DNA of 64,000 nt, taken from the NCBI RefSeq assembly GCF_900188295.1, contig NZ_FZNM01000001.1, positions 496,001 through 560,000 of the forward strand. Reading direction: 5' to 3'. Under the pieces are notes generated by a model that searched no databases, was not told where the DNA came from, and saw only the letters and a program-made list of their open reading frames with translations. Origin of the DNA: Paracoccus sediminis. GTDB lineage: Bacteria; Pseudomonadota; Alphaproteobacteria; Rhodobacterales; Rhodobacteraceae. Positions 18,401 to 27,127 of the stretch are shown here, one piece after another (within the stretch, counting starts at the first letter, position 1; each line of letters starts with the position of its first letter). Position numbers and translations under genes: made by a program.

Positions 18401-19026
18401 ACCAGATCGTCGCTGACCGACTGGATGAAGCACGCATGGGGCTGGGGATGTTCATAGGCGCTGTCGGATTTCACCAGCGTGCCGGTCTGGTGATCGACGT
18501 AGAAATGGCCCTGCGACGGGCCGTCGATGCCATAGGCCCAGTGCAGCCCGGTGTTGAACCACTGCGGGCTGTTCGGGGCGGCCATCTGCCGGGCCAGCAT
18601 GAAGCGCATCTCGTCGTGATAGGCACGGGCATCGGCTTCGCTGGTGAAGTATCCGCCCTTCCAGCCCCAATAGGTCCAGGCCCCGGCCAGCCGGTCGAAG
18701 ACCTGCCGGGCGCTGGTTTCGCCGCCGAACCGCTGGTCGGCGGGCAAATCCGCCAAGGCCGCGTCGTCGGCCACGCCGCGCCACAGGAATTCGGGGACGC
18801 CCTTTTCCTTGACGCGCTTCAAACGGGCCGGGACGCCGGCCCGGCGAAAGTATTTCTGGGCGATCACGTCGCTGGCGACCTGGCTCCACCCCTTGGGAAT
18901 TTCCACGCGGTCGTTGCGAAAGACGACCGTGCCGTCCGGGTTGCGGATTTCGCTGGTGGTGGTGGCGAAGGCGATATCGCCATACGCGCCGCCTGCGGGG
19001 GTGGTGAAACGCCGTTCGATCTTCAT
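15439..19026 (-). CDS. nrdJ: Class II (vitamin B12-dependent) ribonucleoside-diphosphate reductase
   Basis: A 1195-residue enzyme that reduces ribonucleotides using adenosylcobalamin instead of a diiron subunit. The start at 19026 gives [20 protein letters not shown], the usual N terminus. Visible features are the conserved radical-transfer and active-site cysteine regions (e.g. [22 protein letters not shown] with the active Cys/Asn/Glu set), and a C-terminal zinc-ribbon-like [22 protein letters not shown]. Length is typical for this long class II form. It is monocistronic, with a 455-bp upstream region containing a DnaA box. No class I or III RNR gene is in the window. Confidence 0.95.
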   Translation of the reverse strand: MKIERRFTTPAGGAYGDIAFATTTSEIRNPDGTVVFRNDRVEIPKGWSQVASDVIAQKYFRRAGVPARLKRVKEKGVPEFLWRGVADDAALADLPADQRFGGETSARQVFDRLAGAWTYWGWKGGYFTSEADARAYHDEMRFMLARQMAAPNSPQWFNTGLHWAYGIDGPSQGHFYVDHQTGTLVKSDSAYEHPQPHACFIQSVSDDLVNEGGIMDLWVREARLFKYGSGTGTNFSSLRGEGEKLSGGGKSSGLMGFLKIGDRAAGAIKSGGTTRRAAKMVICDMDHPDIEQFINWKVIEEQKVASLVAGSKAHEARLNDIFAAIRAGDGETDPAKNDGLKAAIRAAKRAMIPETYVNRVLQYARQGFDSIEFPTYDTDWDSEAYVSVSGQNSNNSVRVTDAFLQAVRDDAPWELLRRTDGTVAKTVSARDLWDQVGHAAWACADPGIQFHDTVNAWHTCPEDGPIRGSNPCSEYMFLDDTACNLASMNLLTFFADGRFDADAYVHATRLWTVTLEISVLMAQFPSKEIAQRSYDFRTLGLGYANIGGLLMNMGLGYDSDRGRALCGALTAIMTGVAYATSARMAAELGAFPGYAKNAHHMLRVIRNHRAAAHGTGAYQAVNVAPVDLDGDNCPDARLVAIARQAWDEALSLGEDHGFRNAQVTVIAPTGTIGLVMDCDTTGIEPDFALVKFKKLAGGGYFKIINQSVPAALATLGYAPAQVEEIVAHAVGHASLGNAPFINHTALAGHGFGLAEIDKIEASLATAFDIRFVFNQWTLGEDFCKGTLGIPAGKLADPTFDLLRHLGFTKAQIDAANDHVCGTMTLEGAPHLRAEHLPVFDCANACGKTGTRYLSVDSHIRMMAAAQSFISGAISKTINMPNSATIADALAAYELSWSLGIKANALYRDGSKLSQPLASALIEDDEEAEEILATGSAQEKATVIAEKIVERIIVKEAVRHAREKLPQRRKGYTQKAVVGGHKVYLRTGEYDDGKLGEIFIDMHKEGAGFRAMMNNFAIAVSVGLQYGVPLEEFVDAFTFTRFEPAGMVQGNDSIKNATSILDYVFRELAVSYLDRTDLAHVKPEGARFDDLGGGEREGLNVAPVSEQAELKSLTMLKQISSAGYLRKRLPQDLMVLQAGVSATAIATAEPAALDLRAKARMQGYEGDPCGECGNYTLVRNGTCMKCNTCGGTSGCS

Positions 19027-19481
19027 GGCCGTTGCCCTTTTCCGTTCGTCCCTCGGGTTCCGCGACTTGCGCCACGCGGCCATCAGCCGCCCCATGCGCC
19101 GCAGCGATGGGTTCGGACGGCCAGGCCGCCCGCTGGTTCAAATCACGAAGCGACGGGTCTTGGTGATTATCGCTCACCTGTCACCACATCTGGTATGACC
19201 AACGCCGCAGACCACAAAATTGATCCTGTTGGTCCGCCGATGCAACGATTTTATTTGGGGATAAATCGGCAGATTCCGGTTGACTCGGGCGGTGCAGAGG
19301 GGCGGAAGGATTCGTTCACAGACGCTTGCAAGGACGGATCGTCAACAGGGCGGGATCCGCGATATTCGTGGGGGTGACAGGGGGTTGGAATGGCCCGTCC
19401 CACGGTTATCCACAGCCTTGTCCCCCGACTTGGACAGGGGTTTTGCACAACCGATGCAAACTTGTCACAATCGCCATGCGC
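19027..19481. other. 455-bp non-coding region between nrdJ and the 5-FCL gene
   Basis: This is the longest stretch without a gene. It lies upstream of nrdJ and downstream of 5-FCL (both on the minus strand). It holds a consensus DnaA box (19406-19414), an ACCA-N4-TGGT dyad (19183-19194) and a weaker GACCA...TGGTC pair (19210-19234) that may be regulator sites. No cobalamin riboswitch box, tRNA or convincing 6S RNA fold was found. A 65-codon open frame on the minus strand (19251-19448) has no start signal or family resemblance and is not called. Confidence 0.55.
19406..19414. promoter_or_regulatory. Consensus DnaA box upstream of nrdJ
   Basis: TTATCCACA matches the DnaA box consensus exactly. 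DnaA-ATP directly controls ribonucleotide reductase genes in several bacteria, and this site lies 380 bp upstream of the class II RNR start. Confidence 0.5.
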
Positions 19482-20027
19482 TCACCCGAACGGACGGATC
19501 GGGCCTTGGTCGGTGACGATCAGGTCCAGCGGCTGATCGAACGGCTCGGCCGGAATTTCGGCCAGTTCCTGCACCGCGAACGCCAGACCGATGGCGGTGG
19601 CATGGCCCGAATCCCGCAGCAATTGCAGGGTCCGGTCGTAATAGCCGCCGCCATAGCCGATGCGATTGCCGCCCCGGTCAAAGCCCGCCAGCGGCACGAT
19701 CAGGACGGCGGGCACCAGGACGGGCTGCGAATCATCGGGATGCGCCGTCCCGAAAGGACCGGGCACCAGCGGCTGTCCTCTCCACTGGCGAAACACCAGC
19801 GGCACCGCCTTGCCGGGAACCACCGGCAGGCACAGGGGGCCGTCATGGGCATCCATGGCCGGGCGGGGATCGGCCTCGTTGCGCATGGGCCAATATCCCG
19901 CCAGAACCTGCCCACGATGCGGCGCCAGGGCGGCGATCAGGTGGCGGGTCAGCGCATCCTGGTCGCCGCCTTGGTCGCGGGCCGCCAGGGCACGGGCGCG
20001 CAGCGCGGATTTGTCCGCATCGCTCAC
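19482..20027 (-). CDS. 5-formyltetrahydrofolate cyclo-ligase
   Basis: A 181-residue enzyme (MTHFS family, EC 6.3.3.2) that converts 5-formyl-THF to 5,10-methenyl-THF with ATP. GGGYYDRTL near residue 125 is the family signature, preceded by LIVPLAGFDRGGNRIGYG. The start is GTG at 20027, which overlaps the mgtE stop as GTGA; a longer frame would run through mgtE. It ends the operon hisN-like, mgtE, 5-FCL. Confidence 0.9.
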   Translation of the reverse strand: MSDADKSALRARALAARDQGGDQDALTRHLIAALAPHRGQVLAGYWPMRNEADPRPAMDAHDGPLCLPVVPGKAVPLVFRQWRGQPLVPGPFGTAHPDDSQPVLVPAVLIVPLAGFDRGGNRIGYGGGYYDRTLQLLRDSGHATAIGLAFAVQELAEIPAEPFDQPLDLIVTDQGPIRPFG

Positions 20028-21412
20028 AGCAGCATCACCGTCGCAAGTCCCAGAAAGGCAAAGAATCCCACCACGTCGGTCACCGTCGTCACGAAGGTGG
20101 GCGAGGCGAGCGCCGGATCCGCGCCCAGCTTGTTCAGGGTCAGCGGCACCAGGATCCCCGCCAGGGCGGCGATGGTCAGGTTGATAATCATCGCCAGCCC
20201 GATCACCGCGCCCAGGCCGAAGCTGCCGAACCACAGATAGGTCACGGTTCCGATGGCCAGTCCGAAGATCGCGCCGTTCAACAGGCCCACGACCGCCTCG
20301 CGCCGGATCACGCGAACCGAATTGTCCTTGGTCAGCCCCTTGGTGGCCAGCCCGCGCACGGCGACGGTCAGCGTCTGGGTGCCCGCGTTGCCGCCCATCG
20401 ACGCCACGATCGGCATCAGCACCGCCAAGGCGACCAGCTGCGCGATCGACCCTTCGAACAGCCCGATCACGGATGCCGCCGCCACGGCCGTCAGGATGTT
20501 GGTGGCCAGCCAGGGCACCCGCTGCCGTGCGGTCTGCATCACGCTGTCGGTCAGGCTGGATTCGTCGCCGACCCCGGCCAGGCGCAGGATGTCCTCCTCG
20601 TGCTCTTCGTCCAGGACGGCCATGGCGTCGTCGATGGTGATGATGCCCACCAGCCGGTCGTCGCGGTCCACCACGGGGGCGGAAATCAGGTGGTACTGGT
20701 TGAAGGCATAAGCCACGTCCGCTTCCTCGGCAAAGGCGCTGACGGTGCGGAAGCTGTCTTCGGTGATGTCGCGCAGCAGCGTCGCATGGGCGGATGCCAG
20801 CAGCCGGCCCAGCGTGACATAGCCCAGCGGATGGCGGCGCGGATCGACCAGGACGATGTGATAGAACTGTTCGGGCAGCCAGTCCTCGGATTGCAGAAAG
20901 GCCACGGCCTCGCCCACGGTCCAGTGCTCGGGCGCGGTCACGACCTCGGACTGCATCAGGCGGCCCGCGGAATATTCGGGATAGGCCAGCGACTGCTGGA
21001 CGGCGGCGCGGTCGGTGGCGTCCAGGGCGGCCAGGATTTCCTGCCGGTCCGGCTCGTCCATGTCCTCGACCAGATCGACCACGTCGTCGCTGTCCATCTC
21101 TCGGACGGCTTCGGCGACGACCTCGGGCGGAAGCTGGTCGATCACCTCGTCGCGGATGGAATCGGCGATCTCGGACAGGATCTCGCCGTCGATCTCGCCA
21201 GAGTAGAGGGTCAGGAAGACGCGCCGCCGGGCGGGAACAAGCCGTTCGATGATGTCGGCGATGTCGGCGCCGTGCATCGGCTCCAGCAGGGCGTTCAGCA
21301 GGCCCGCATCGCCGGCGTCGATGGCCGCGTCGATCCGGTCCAGCAATTCGCGGCGGGGCAGGAATTCGTCATCGTCGGTGTGATTGTCCGGGGCGGGCGT
21401 CTGGTCGGTCAT
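20024..21412 (-). CDS. mgtE: MgtE-type magnesium transporter
   Basis: A 462-residue magnesium channel/transporter: an acidic N-terminal MgtE_N domain (residues about 35-140), two CBS domains (about 145-270) and five C-terminal helices with the conserved SMGGNAGTQTLTVAVRG segment. The N-domain and CBS pair sense cytosolic Mg. It overlaps the hisN-like gene upstream and the 5-FCL gene downstream by 4 nt each, so the three are translationally linked. Confidence 0.95.
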   Translation of the reverse strand: MTDQTPAPDNHTDDDEFLPRRELLDRIDAAIDAGDAGLLNALLEPMHGADIADIIERLVPARRRVFLTLYSGEIDGEILSEIADSIRDEVIDQLPPEVVAEAVREMDSDDVVDLVEDMDEPDRQEILAALDATDRAAVQQSLAYPEYSAGRLMQSEVVTAPEHWTVGEAVAFLQSEDWLPEQFYHIVLVDPRRHPLGYVTLGRLLASAHATLLRDITEDSFRTVSAFAEEADVAYAFNQYHLISAPVVDRDDRLVGIITIDDAMAVLDEEHEEDILRLAGVGDESSLTDSVMQTARQRVPWLATNILTAVAAASVIGLFEGSIAQLVALAVLMPIVASMGGNAGTQTLTVAVRGLATKGLTKDNSVRVIRREAVVGLLNGAIFGLAIGTVTYLWFGSFGLGAVIGLAMIINLTIAALAGILVPLTLNKLGADPALASPTFVTTVTDVVGFFAFLGLATVMLL

Positions 21413-22203
21413 GCCGCGCCCCCGTTCAGCAATTCCAGCGCCGCGCGGTGCAGCTCGGGCGTGGCGGCGGCGATCACCCGGCCGCCACCCTGCGCGGGGC
21501 CGCCCTGCCAGTCGGTGACGATGCCGCCCGCCGCCCGGACCACCGCCAGCGGCCCGGCGATGTCATAGGGCTGCAAGCCGGCCTCGATCACCAGATCGAC
21601 CTGGCCCAGGGCCAGCAGCGCATAGGCATAGCAGTCCAGGCCGTATCGCGTCAGCCGCGCCCGTGCCGCCACGCGGCGAAAGGCCGCGGCTTCCTCGGCC
21701 GTGCCGACCTCGGGATAGGTGGTCAGCAGCGTGGCCTGCGCCAGATCGACGCCGCTGCGCACGGCCAGGGCACGGCTGGCCCCGTCCGTGACCAGATGCG
21801 CCCGGCCCAGACCGCCTTCGAACCGTTCGCGGGTGAAAGGCTGGTCGATCAGGCCATAGCGGATGTCCCGCCCGTCCGACAGCCCGATCAGCACCCCCCA
21901 GCTGGCCGCGCCGCACAGAAAGGCGCGGGTGCCGTCGATGGGATCCAGAATCCAGGTCAGGCCGCTGGTGCCGTGGGTCGCGCCGAACTCCTCGCCCAGG
22001 ATGGCGTCGTGGGGGCGCAGCCGCGCCAGCACCCCGCGCATGGCGCGTTCGGCGGCGCGGTCGGCCTCGGTCACGGGGTCAAAGCCGGTCTGCCACTTGT
22101 TCTCGGCGGCCAGGCCGGCGATGCGGAAGAACGGCAGGATCGCCGCGCCCGCGGCGTCGGCCATCTGGTGCGCCGCATTGATGATGTCCTGCGCGTCCTG
22201 CAT
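21409..22203 (-). CDS. Inositol monophosphatase family protein (histidinol-phosphatase-like)
   Basis: A 264-residue Mg-dependent phosphomonoesterase. The metal-binding motifs are ILGEEFG (Glu) and WILDPIDGTRAF (two Asp), with QPYDIAGPLAVVRAAGG near the C terminus. Rhodobacteral members of this subgroup are often assigned as histidinol-phosphatase HisN; the sequence alone does not separate this from inositol or other sugar phosphatases. The ATG at 22203 is the first with a good family N terminus. Confidence 0.87.
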   Translation of the reverse strand: MQDAQDIINAAHQMADAAGAAILPFFRIAGLAAENKWQTGFDPVTEADRAAERAMRGVLARLRPHDAILGEEFGATHGTSGLTWILDPIDGTRAFLCGAASWGVLIGLSDGRDIRYGLIDQPFTRERFEGGLGRAHLVTDGASRALAVRSGVDLAQATLLTTYPEVGTAEEAAAFRRVAARARLTRYGLDCYAYALLALGQVDLVIEAGLQPYDIAGPLAVVRAAGGIVTDWQGGPAQGGGRVIAAATPELHRAALELLNGGAA

Positions 22204-22227
22204 GATTGTTCCCGTGGCCCGATCCAA

Positions 22228-22259
22228 GGCAGGACTAACCCGAACGGGATCGTCCTGCC
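22228..22259. repeat. Long imperfect hairpin between XRE regulator and hisN-like gene
   Basis: GGCAGGAC pairs with GTCCTGCC and an inner CCCG-AA-CGGG adds to it, giving a stem of 12 pairs in two blocks. There is no T run, so a simple terminator is not certain; it may separate the XRE gene from the downstream operon. Confidence 0.45.
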
Positions 22260-22333
22260 AGTGGCGACAGGACGGATTTGACACCCGGATCGTGTCGGGC
22301 GCGCGACACCCTTGTGCCGCGCGCCTGGAACGA

Positions 22334-22693
22334 TCAGGCGGCGTCGGACAGGACGCGGGCCAGTTCGAAGATCTGGCGGCGCTGCGCGACGGGCATCGTG
22401 TAATAGGCGCGGACCAGTTGCAGCGCCTCCTTGTCGGCCAGGATGTCGCCCGCAATGTCGTGGGGCATGTCGCCTTCGTGCAGCCCTTCGAAGAAGAAGC
22501 TGACCGGCACATCGACGGCGCGCGCGATGTCCCACAGCCGCGAGGCCGAGACGCGGTTCATGCCGGTTTCGTATTTCTGGATCTGCTGGAACTTGATACC
22601 AACCTTGTCGGCCAGCTGTTGTTGGGTCATTCCGATCATCCAGCGACGATGGCGGATCCGCTTGCCAACATGAACATCAACACCGTGTTTCAT
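22334..22693 (-). CDS. XRE-family helix-turn-helix regulator
   Basis: A 119-residue protein with an N-terminal HTH_3 domain (residues about 12-70, MTQQQLADKVGIKFQQIQKY then ETGMNRVSASRLWDIA) and a short helical C-terminal part ending in QRRQIFELARVLSDAA. It begins MKHGVDVHVGKRIRHRRW, a common start for this group in Rhodobacterales. The ATG at 22693 was chosen because AGAGGTGG lies 5 nt before it; the ATG 18 nt upstream has none. It is divergent from the quinone oxidoreductase-like gene; target genes are unknown. Confidence 0.92.
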   Translation of the reverse strand: MKHGVDVHVGKRIRHRRWMIGMTQQQLADKVGIKFQQIQKYETGMNRVSASRLWDIARAVDVPVSFFFEGLHEGDMPHDIAGDILADKEALQLVRAYYTMPVAQRRQIFELARVLSDAA

Positions 22694-22828
22694 CGTTACC
22701 ACCTCTTGCAATCTAAGGAAGCACTAACCCAGGGCTTCTCAATTTTCGAGTGTTAAACTGGTTAACGCGCCCGCTTCTGACCAAAAAGACAGGTTCTGGA
22801 TGGCCGTTGCGGGTCCGCACATAAGGGG

Positions 22829-23830
22829 ATGACAGATTTGACGAAAACTTCCGTGTCCTCGGCTTCGGCTTTCATGCGAATCGCGCAGGTCGAACAACTG
22901 GGGGGCGAGCCGGTGCTGCGCAGCGTTCCGGCGCCGCTGGGGGCGGCGGACCGGGTTCTGGTGCGCATCCGGGCGGCCGCGCTGAACTTTGCCGACCTGC
23001 TGAAGGCCAGGGGCGAATATCAGGAACGCCAGGAGCCGCCCTTCGTCCCCGGTCTCGAGGGCGCCGGAGAGGTGATCGAGGCGCCGCAGGACAGCGGATT
23101 CTCGCCGGGCGACCGGATCGCGGTGCTGGCGGCGGGCACCATGGCCGAACGGATGGCCGTGCCCGTCGCGGCCTGCCGGCCCTTGCCCGCGGCGATGCGC
23201 TTTGAACAGGCCGCCGGGTTCCAGATCGCCTATGGGACCAGCCATCTGGCGCTGACCGCGCGCGCCGCCCTGCGCGAGGGCGAAACCCTGGCGGTGCTGG
23301 GCGCGGCGGGGGGCGTCGGGCTGACCGCGGTCGAGATCGGGCGGGCCATGGGGGCGCGCGTCATCGGCGTGGCGCGGGGGCCGGACCGGCTGGATGCGGT
23401 GCGCGCGGCGGGGGCCGATCACGTCGTCGACAGCGCCGACTGTCCCGACCTCAGATCCGCGCTGCGGGATCTGGGCGGGGCCGACGTGGTCTATGACGCC
23501 GTGGGCGACAGCGCCGGCGAGGCCGCATTTCGCGCCCTGAAGCCCGGCGGGCGGTTCCTGGCCATCGGCTTTGCGGGCGGCAGGCCGCCGATGCTGCCGC
23601 TGAACCATGCCCTGGTCAAGAACATCGCCATTCACGGGTTCTATTGGGGCGGCTATGCCGGACTGGATCCGCAGGCCCTGTCAGCCAGCATGGAAAGCCT
23701 GTTCCGAATGTTCGCGGACGGCCGCATCGCCCCGGCTGCGGGGCAGGTCATGGACATCGACCAGATCGCCGAGGCGTTCGCGCTGCTGCGCAGCCGCCGG
23801 TCGGTCGGCAAGATCGTCCTGACCCTGTGA
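22829..23830 (+). CDS. Zinc-binding dehydrogenase / NADPH:quinone oxidoreductase family protein
   Basis: A 333-residue MDR-family oxidoreductase, with a GroES-like N-terminal domain (ALNFADLLKARGEYQ, FVPGLEGAGEVIE) and a Rossmann domain (LAVLGAAGGVGLTAVEIGRAMG). It lacks the catalytic and structural zinc cysteines of alcohol dehydrogenases, which is usual for quinone oxidoreductases (Qor). The start may instead be ATG at 22874, giving MRIAQVEQLGGEPVL; neither site has a clear Shine-Dalgarno sequence. Substrate unknown. It reads away from the XRE regulator across a 135-bp gap that likely holds both promoters. Confidence 0.87.
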   Translation: MTDLTKTSVSSASAFMRIAQVEQLGGEPVLRSVPAPLGAADRVLVRIRAAALNFADLLKARGEYQERQEPPFVPGLEGAGEVIEAPQDSGFSPGDRIAVLAAGTMAERMAVPVAACRPLPAAMRFEQAAGFQIAYGTSHLALTARAALREGETLAVLGAAGGVGLTAVEIGRAMGARVIGVARGPDRLDAVRAAGADHVVDSADCPDLRSALRDLGGADVVYDAVGDSAGEAAFRALKPGGRFLAIGFAGGRPPMLPLNHALVKNIAIHGFYWGGYAGLDPQALSASMESLFRMFADGRIAPAAGQVMDIDQIAEAFALLRSRRSVGKIVLTL

Positions 23831-23947
23831 CATCCTTGTGAAACCGCGCCGATTTGACGCGCCTTCGGCATTGAATGAATCGCGTATCGTGCCAATATGG
23901 ACCGCATATGTCGGTCACCATCCGACAGCCTTTCAGGGGAGAGATTG

Positions 23948-24694
23948 ATGGCAGATTACAACACGTACCGCACCACGCAGCGCGTCGGCACCCGGCAGGC
24001 GGTCGTTGACGAGGGACTGCGGGCCTACATGAGCAAGGTTTATGGGCTGATGGCGGTCGGCATGGGTGTAACCGCCGTCGCAGCCTACGGAATCAGCGCC
24101 GCCGCGGTCGATGCGTCGGGGCAGCTGACGCAGTTGGGCACGGCGATCTATGCCTCGCCGCTGAAATGGGTCATCATGTTCGCGCCGCTGCTGGTCGTCT
24201 TTGCCTTCGGGGCGGCGATCAACCGGCTGTCGGTGTCGGCCGCCACGATGCTGTTCTATGGTTTTGCCGCGCTGATGGGTCTGTCGATCAGCTCGATCTT
24301 CCTGGTCTATACCGGCACCTCGATCGTGCAGACCTTCCTGGTGACGGCCATCGCCTTCGCGGGCCTGTCGCTGTGGGGCTATACCACGAAAAAGGACATC
24401 TCGGGGTGGGGCAGCTTCCTCATCATGGGGGTGATCGGCCTGATCGTGGCGTCGATCGTGAACATCTTCCTGCAATCGTCGGGGATGCAGTTTGCGATTT
24501 CCATCCTGGGCGTGCTGATCTTTGCGGGCCTGACCGCCTATGACACGCAGAACATCAAGAACACCTATCTGCAACTGGCCGGGTCGGACCGGGATTTCCT
24601 GGGCAAGACCGCCATCATGGGCGCCTTGCAGCTGTATCTGGACTTCCTGAACCTGTTCATGTTCCTGCTGTCCTTCATGGGCAACCGCGAATGA
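23948..24694 (+). CDS. Bax inhibitor-1 / YccA family membrane protein
   Basis: A 248-residue inner-membrane protein with seven predicted helices and an ordered BI-1 layout (LRAYMSKVYGLMAVGMGVTA at the first helix, FAGLTAYDTQNIKNTY and MGALQLYLDFLNLFMFLL at the end). GGGGAGAG precedes the ATG. Bacterial members form pH-sensitive calcium-leak channels and interact with FtsH or other proteases. A clear rho-independent terminator follows. Confidence 0.93.
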   Translation: MADYNTYRTTQRVGTRQAVVDEGLRAYMSKVYGLMAVGMGVTAVAAYGISAAAVDASGQLTQLGTAIYASPLKWVIMFAPLLVVFAFGAAINRLSVSAATMLFYGFAALMGLSISSIFLVYTGTSIVQTFLVTAIAFAGLSLWGYTTKKDISGWGSFLIMGVIGLIVASIVNIFLQSSGMQFAISILGVLIFAGLTAYDTQNIKNTYLQLAGSDRDFLGKTAIMGALQLYLDFLNLFMFLLSFMGNRE

Positions 24695-24721
24695 TCCGCA
24701 GCGCAGCCTGACAACATCCAG

Positions 24722-24747
24722 CCCCCGCCCTTTCGGCGGGGGTTTTT
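24722..24747 (+). terminator. Rho-independent terminator after the BI-1 gene
   Basis: An 8-bp stem CCCCCGCC/GGCGGGGG with loop CTTTC is followed by TTTTT. The last base of the T run is the final base of the convergent CoA-transferase stop codon. Confidence 0.9.
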
Positions 24748-25892
24748 CATTGCGTGAACCGCCATTCCCCTTGTCCCAGGGCGGGGGCGGCGCGGTCGTG
24801 GGTCAGGGGGCTGCGGCCAAGGCGGATCGGCGTGCGCAGGCCCGCGATGCCTTCCGGGGCGATCCGCAGGCCGCGCGCGGCGACCTGGGGGTCGGACAGC
24901 GCCTCGCCCACGTCGTTGACCGGGCCTGCGGGAACGCCTGCGGCCTCCAGAGCGGCGATCAGGGCGGCGCGGCTGCGACGCGCGGTGGCGGCCGCCAGCA
25001 TCGGCGCCAGCCGGTCGCGATGGGCCACGCGGGCGGGGTTGGTGGCAAAGGCGGGGTCATCGGGCAGGTCGGGCAGATCCAGCACCCGGCACAGCGCCGC
25101 GAATTGCCGGTCGTTGCCGCAGGCCACGATCAGGTGGCCGTCGCAGGCCGGAAACAACTGATAGGGCACGATGTTGGGATGCGCGTTGCCCAGCCGGTGC
25201 GGCACCGTCCCGCCCAGCAGGTAATTGGTGGCCTGATTGGCCAGCACCGCCACTCCGCAATCCAGCAGCGACACATCCAGATGCTGTCCGCGTCCCGACC
25301 GCGCGCGTTCCGCAAGCGCCGCCTGCACGGCGATCACGCCGTAAAGCCCGGTGAAGATGTCGATCCAGGCCACGCCGACCTTTTGCGGCTCTCCCCCTGG
25401 ATCGCCGGTCAGGTCCATGATGCCGCTCATGCCCTGGATCAGGAAATCGTAACCCGGCTGCGACGCCCGCGGCCCGTCCTGCCCGAAGCCGGTGATCGAG
25501 GCATAGACCAGCCGGGGATGGCGCGCCGACAGCGTGCCGTAGTCCAGCCCGAAACGGGCCAGCCCGCCGACCTTGAAATTTTCGACCACCACATCCGCCT
25601 GGGCGATCAGCCCATGCAGCCGGTCCAGGTCGGCCGGGTCGTTGAAGTCGCAGACCACCGAGGTCTTGCCCCGGTTCGCCGCGTGGAAATAGGCGGCGAC
25701 CCGTTCGGTGGTCCCATCCGCGCGGGTTCGGTCGATGAAGGGCGGTCCCCAGCGGCGGGTATCGTCGCCCTCGGGCGATTCCACCTTGACGACCTCGGCC
25801 CCCAGGTCGGCCAGCGTCTGTCCGATCCATGGCCCGGCCAGGATGCGCGCCAGTTCGACGACCCGCAGGCCCTTCAGCGGCGGTTCAGCCAA
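24747..25892 (-). CDS. CaiB/BaiF (family III) CoA-transferase, probably glutarate CoA-transferase
   Basis: A 381-residue family III CoA-transferase: [30 protein letters not shown] at the N terminus, the [11 protein letters not shown] segment and the active-site region [17 protein letters not shown] with the conserved Asp. Family members move CoA between carboxylates. Its start overlaps the glutaryl-CoA dehydrogenase stop by 8 nt, so the likely substrate pair is succinyl-CoA or another donor with glutarate (inference from gene pair and from the animal SUGCT). Confidence 0.87.
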   Translation of the reverse strand: MAEPPLKGLRVVELARILAGPWIGQTLADLGAEVVKVESPEGDDTRRWGPPFIDRTRADGTTERVAAYFHAANRGKTSVVCDFNDPADLDRLHGLIAQADVVVENFKVGGLARFGLDYGTLSARHPRLVYASITGFGQDGPRASQPGYDFLIQGMSGIMDLTGDPGGEPQKVGVAWIDIFTGLYGVIAVQAALAERARSGRGQHLDVSLLDCGVAVLANQATNYLLGGTVPHRLGNAHPNIVPYQLFPACDGHLIVACGNDRQFAALCRVLDLPDLPDDPAFATNPARVAHRDRLAPMLAAATARRSRAALIAALEAAGVPAGPVNDVGEALSDPQVAARGLRIAPEGIAGLRTPIRLGRSPLTHDRAAPALGQGEWRFTQ

Positions 25893-27084
25893 AGGCCTGG
25901 ATCCCCGTCTGCGCGCGCCCCAGGATCAGCGCGTGGACGTCATGGGTGCCTTCGTAAGTGTTCACGGTTTCCAGGTTCTGCGCGTGGCGGATGACGTGGT
26001 ATTCGCTGGAAATGCCGTTGCCGCCGTGCATGTCGCGGGCCATCCGCGCGATATCCAGGGCCTTGCCGCAGTTGTTGCGCTTGACGATGGAAATCATTTC
26101 CGGCGCAAAGCGGCCCTCGTCGAATAACCGGCCCACGCGCAGGCTGGCTTGCAGACCCAGGGCGATTTCCGTCTGCATGTCGGCCAGCTTTTTCTGGAAC
26201 AGCTGGGTCGCCGCCAGCGGGCGGTCGAACTGGCGACGGTCCAGCCCGTACTGGCGGGCGCGGAACCAGCAATCCTCGGCCGCCCCCATCGCCCCCCAGG
26301 AAATGCCGTAGCGCGCGCGGTTGAGGCAGCCGAACGGCCCGCCCATCCCCTCGGCGCCGGGCAGAAGGGCGTCCTCGGGAACCTCGACATCCTCCAACAC
26401 GATCTCTCCGGTGACGGAGGCGCGCAGGCTCAGCTTGCCCTCGATCCTGGGCGCGGACAGGCCCCTCGTGCCCTTGTCCAGCACGAAGCCGCGCACTTTG
26501 CCGCCATGGGCGTCAGATTTCGCCCAGACCACGAAGACATCGGCGATAGGGCTGTTGCTGATCCAGGTCTTGGCGCCGTTCAGCACATAGCCGCCGTCGA
26601 CCTTGCGGGCGCGGGTCTTCATTCCAGCGGGATCGGATCCGGCATCCGGTTCGGTCAGACCGAAACAGCCGATGAATTCGCCCGTCGCCAGCCGGGGCAG
26701 ATAACGTCGCTTCTGGTCCTCGCTGCCATAGGCCTCGATCGGGAACATCACCAGCGACGACTGGACCGAGGCCATGCTGCGATAGCCGGAATCGATCCGC
26801 TCGATTTCCCGCGCGACCAGGCCATAGGCCACATAGGACGCGCCGACGCCGCCGTATGCGTCGTCCACGGTGACGCCCAGCAGCCCCGCCGCGCCCATCT
26901 CGCGAAAGATCTCGGGGTCGGTCGTTTCGTTCAGATAGGCGTCGGTGACGCGCGGGGCCAGCCGGTCGGCGGCAAAGGCCGCCGCGCTGTCGCGGATCAT
27001 CCGTTCCTCTTGGGTCAACTGGTCATCCAGCAGGAACGGATCGGCCCAGTCGAAGGCCGCGCCCTTGTGCGAGGTGGTGGACAT
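25885..27084 (-). CDS. gcdH: Glutaryl-CoA dehydrogenase
   Basis: A 399-residue acyl-CoA dehydrogenase. The N terminus [22 protein letters not shown] and the [13 protein letters not shown] segment mark the glutaryl-CoA subtype, with [22 protein letters not shown] and the catalytic Glu in [11 protein letters not shown] near the C terminus. It converts glutaryl-CoA to crotonyl-CoA with FAD, an endpoint of lysine, tryptophan and glutarate degradation. AGGAG precedes the ATG at 27084. First gene of a two-gene unit with the CoA-transferase. Confidence 0.93.
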   Translation of the reverse strand: MSTTSHKGAAFDWADPFLLDDQLTQEERMIRDSAAAFAADRLAPRVTDAYLNETTDPEIFREMGAAGLLGVTVDDAYGGVGASYVAYGLVAREIERIDSGYRSMASVQSSLVMFPIEAYGSEDQKRRYLPRLATGEFIGCFGLTEPDAGSDPAGMKTRARKVDGGYVLNGAKTWISNSPIADVFVVWAKSDAHGGKVRGFVLDKGTRGLSAPRIEGKLSLRASVTGEIVLEDVEVPEDALLPGAEGMGGPFGCLNRARYGISWGAMGAAEDCWFRARQYGLDRRQFDRPLAATQLFQKKLADMQTEIALGLQASLRVGRLFDEGRFAPEMISIVKRNNCGKALDIARMARDMHGGNGISSEYHVIRHAQNLETVNTYEGTHDVHALILGRAQTGIQAFG

Positions 27085-27127
27085 CCGCTTCTCCTCTCGG
27101 CGTTGGTCTTGTTTGCCGGGTTCCCCG

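Noticed and set aside
16537..19377. Long plus-strand open frame opposite nrdJ
   Set aside because: The class II RNR on the minus strand has full-length family motifs; the opposite frame has none.
19251..19448. 65-codon open frame on the minus strand within the nrdJ upstream region
   Set aside because: No ribosome binding site, no hydrophobic or conserved pattern, and it covers the DnaA box.
19027..19481. Possible cobalamin riboswitch or 6S RNA upstream of nrdJ
   Set aside because: No B12-box sequence and no long bulged hairpin with paired ends was visible by eye; only a covariance search could settle it.
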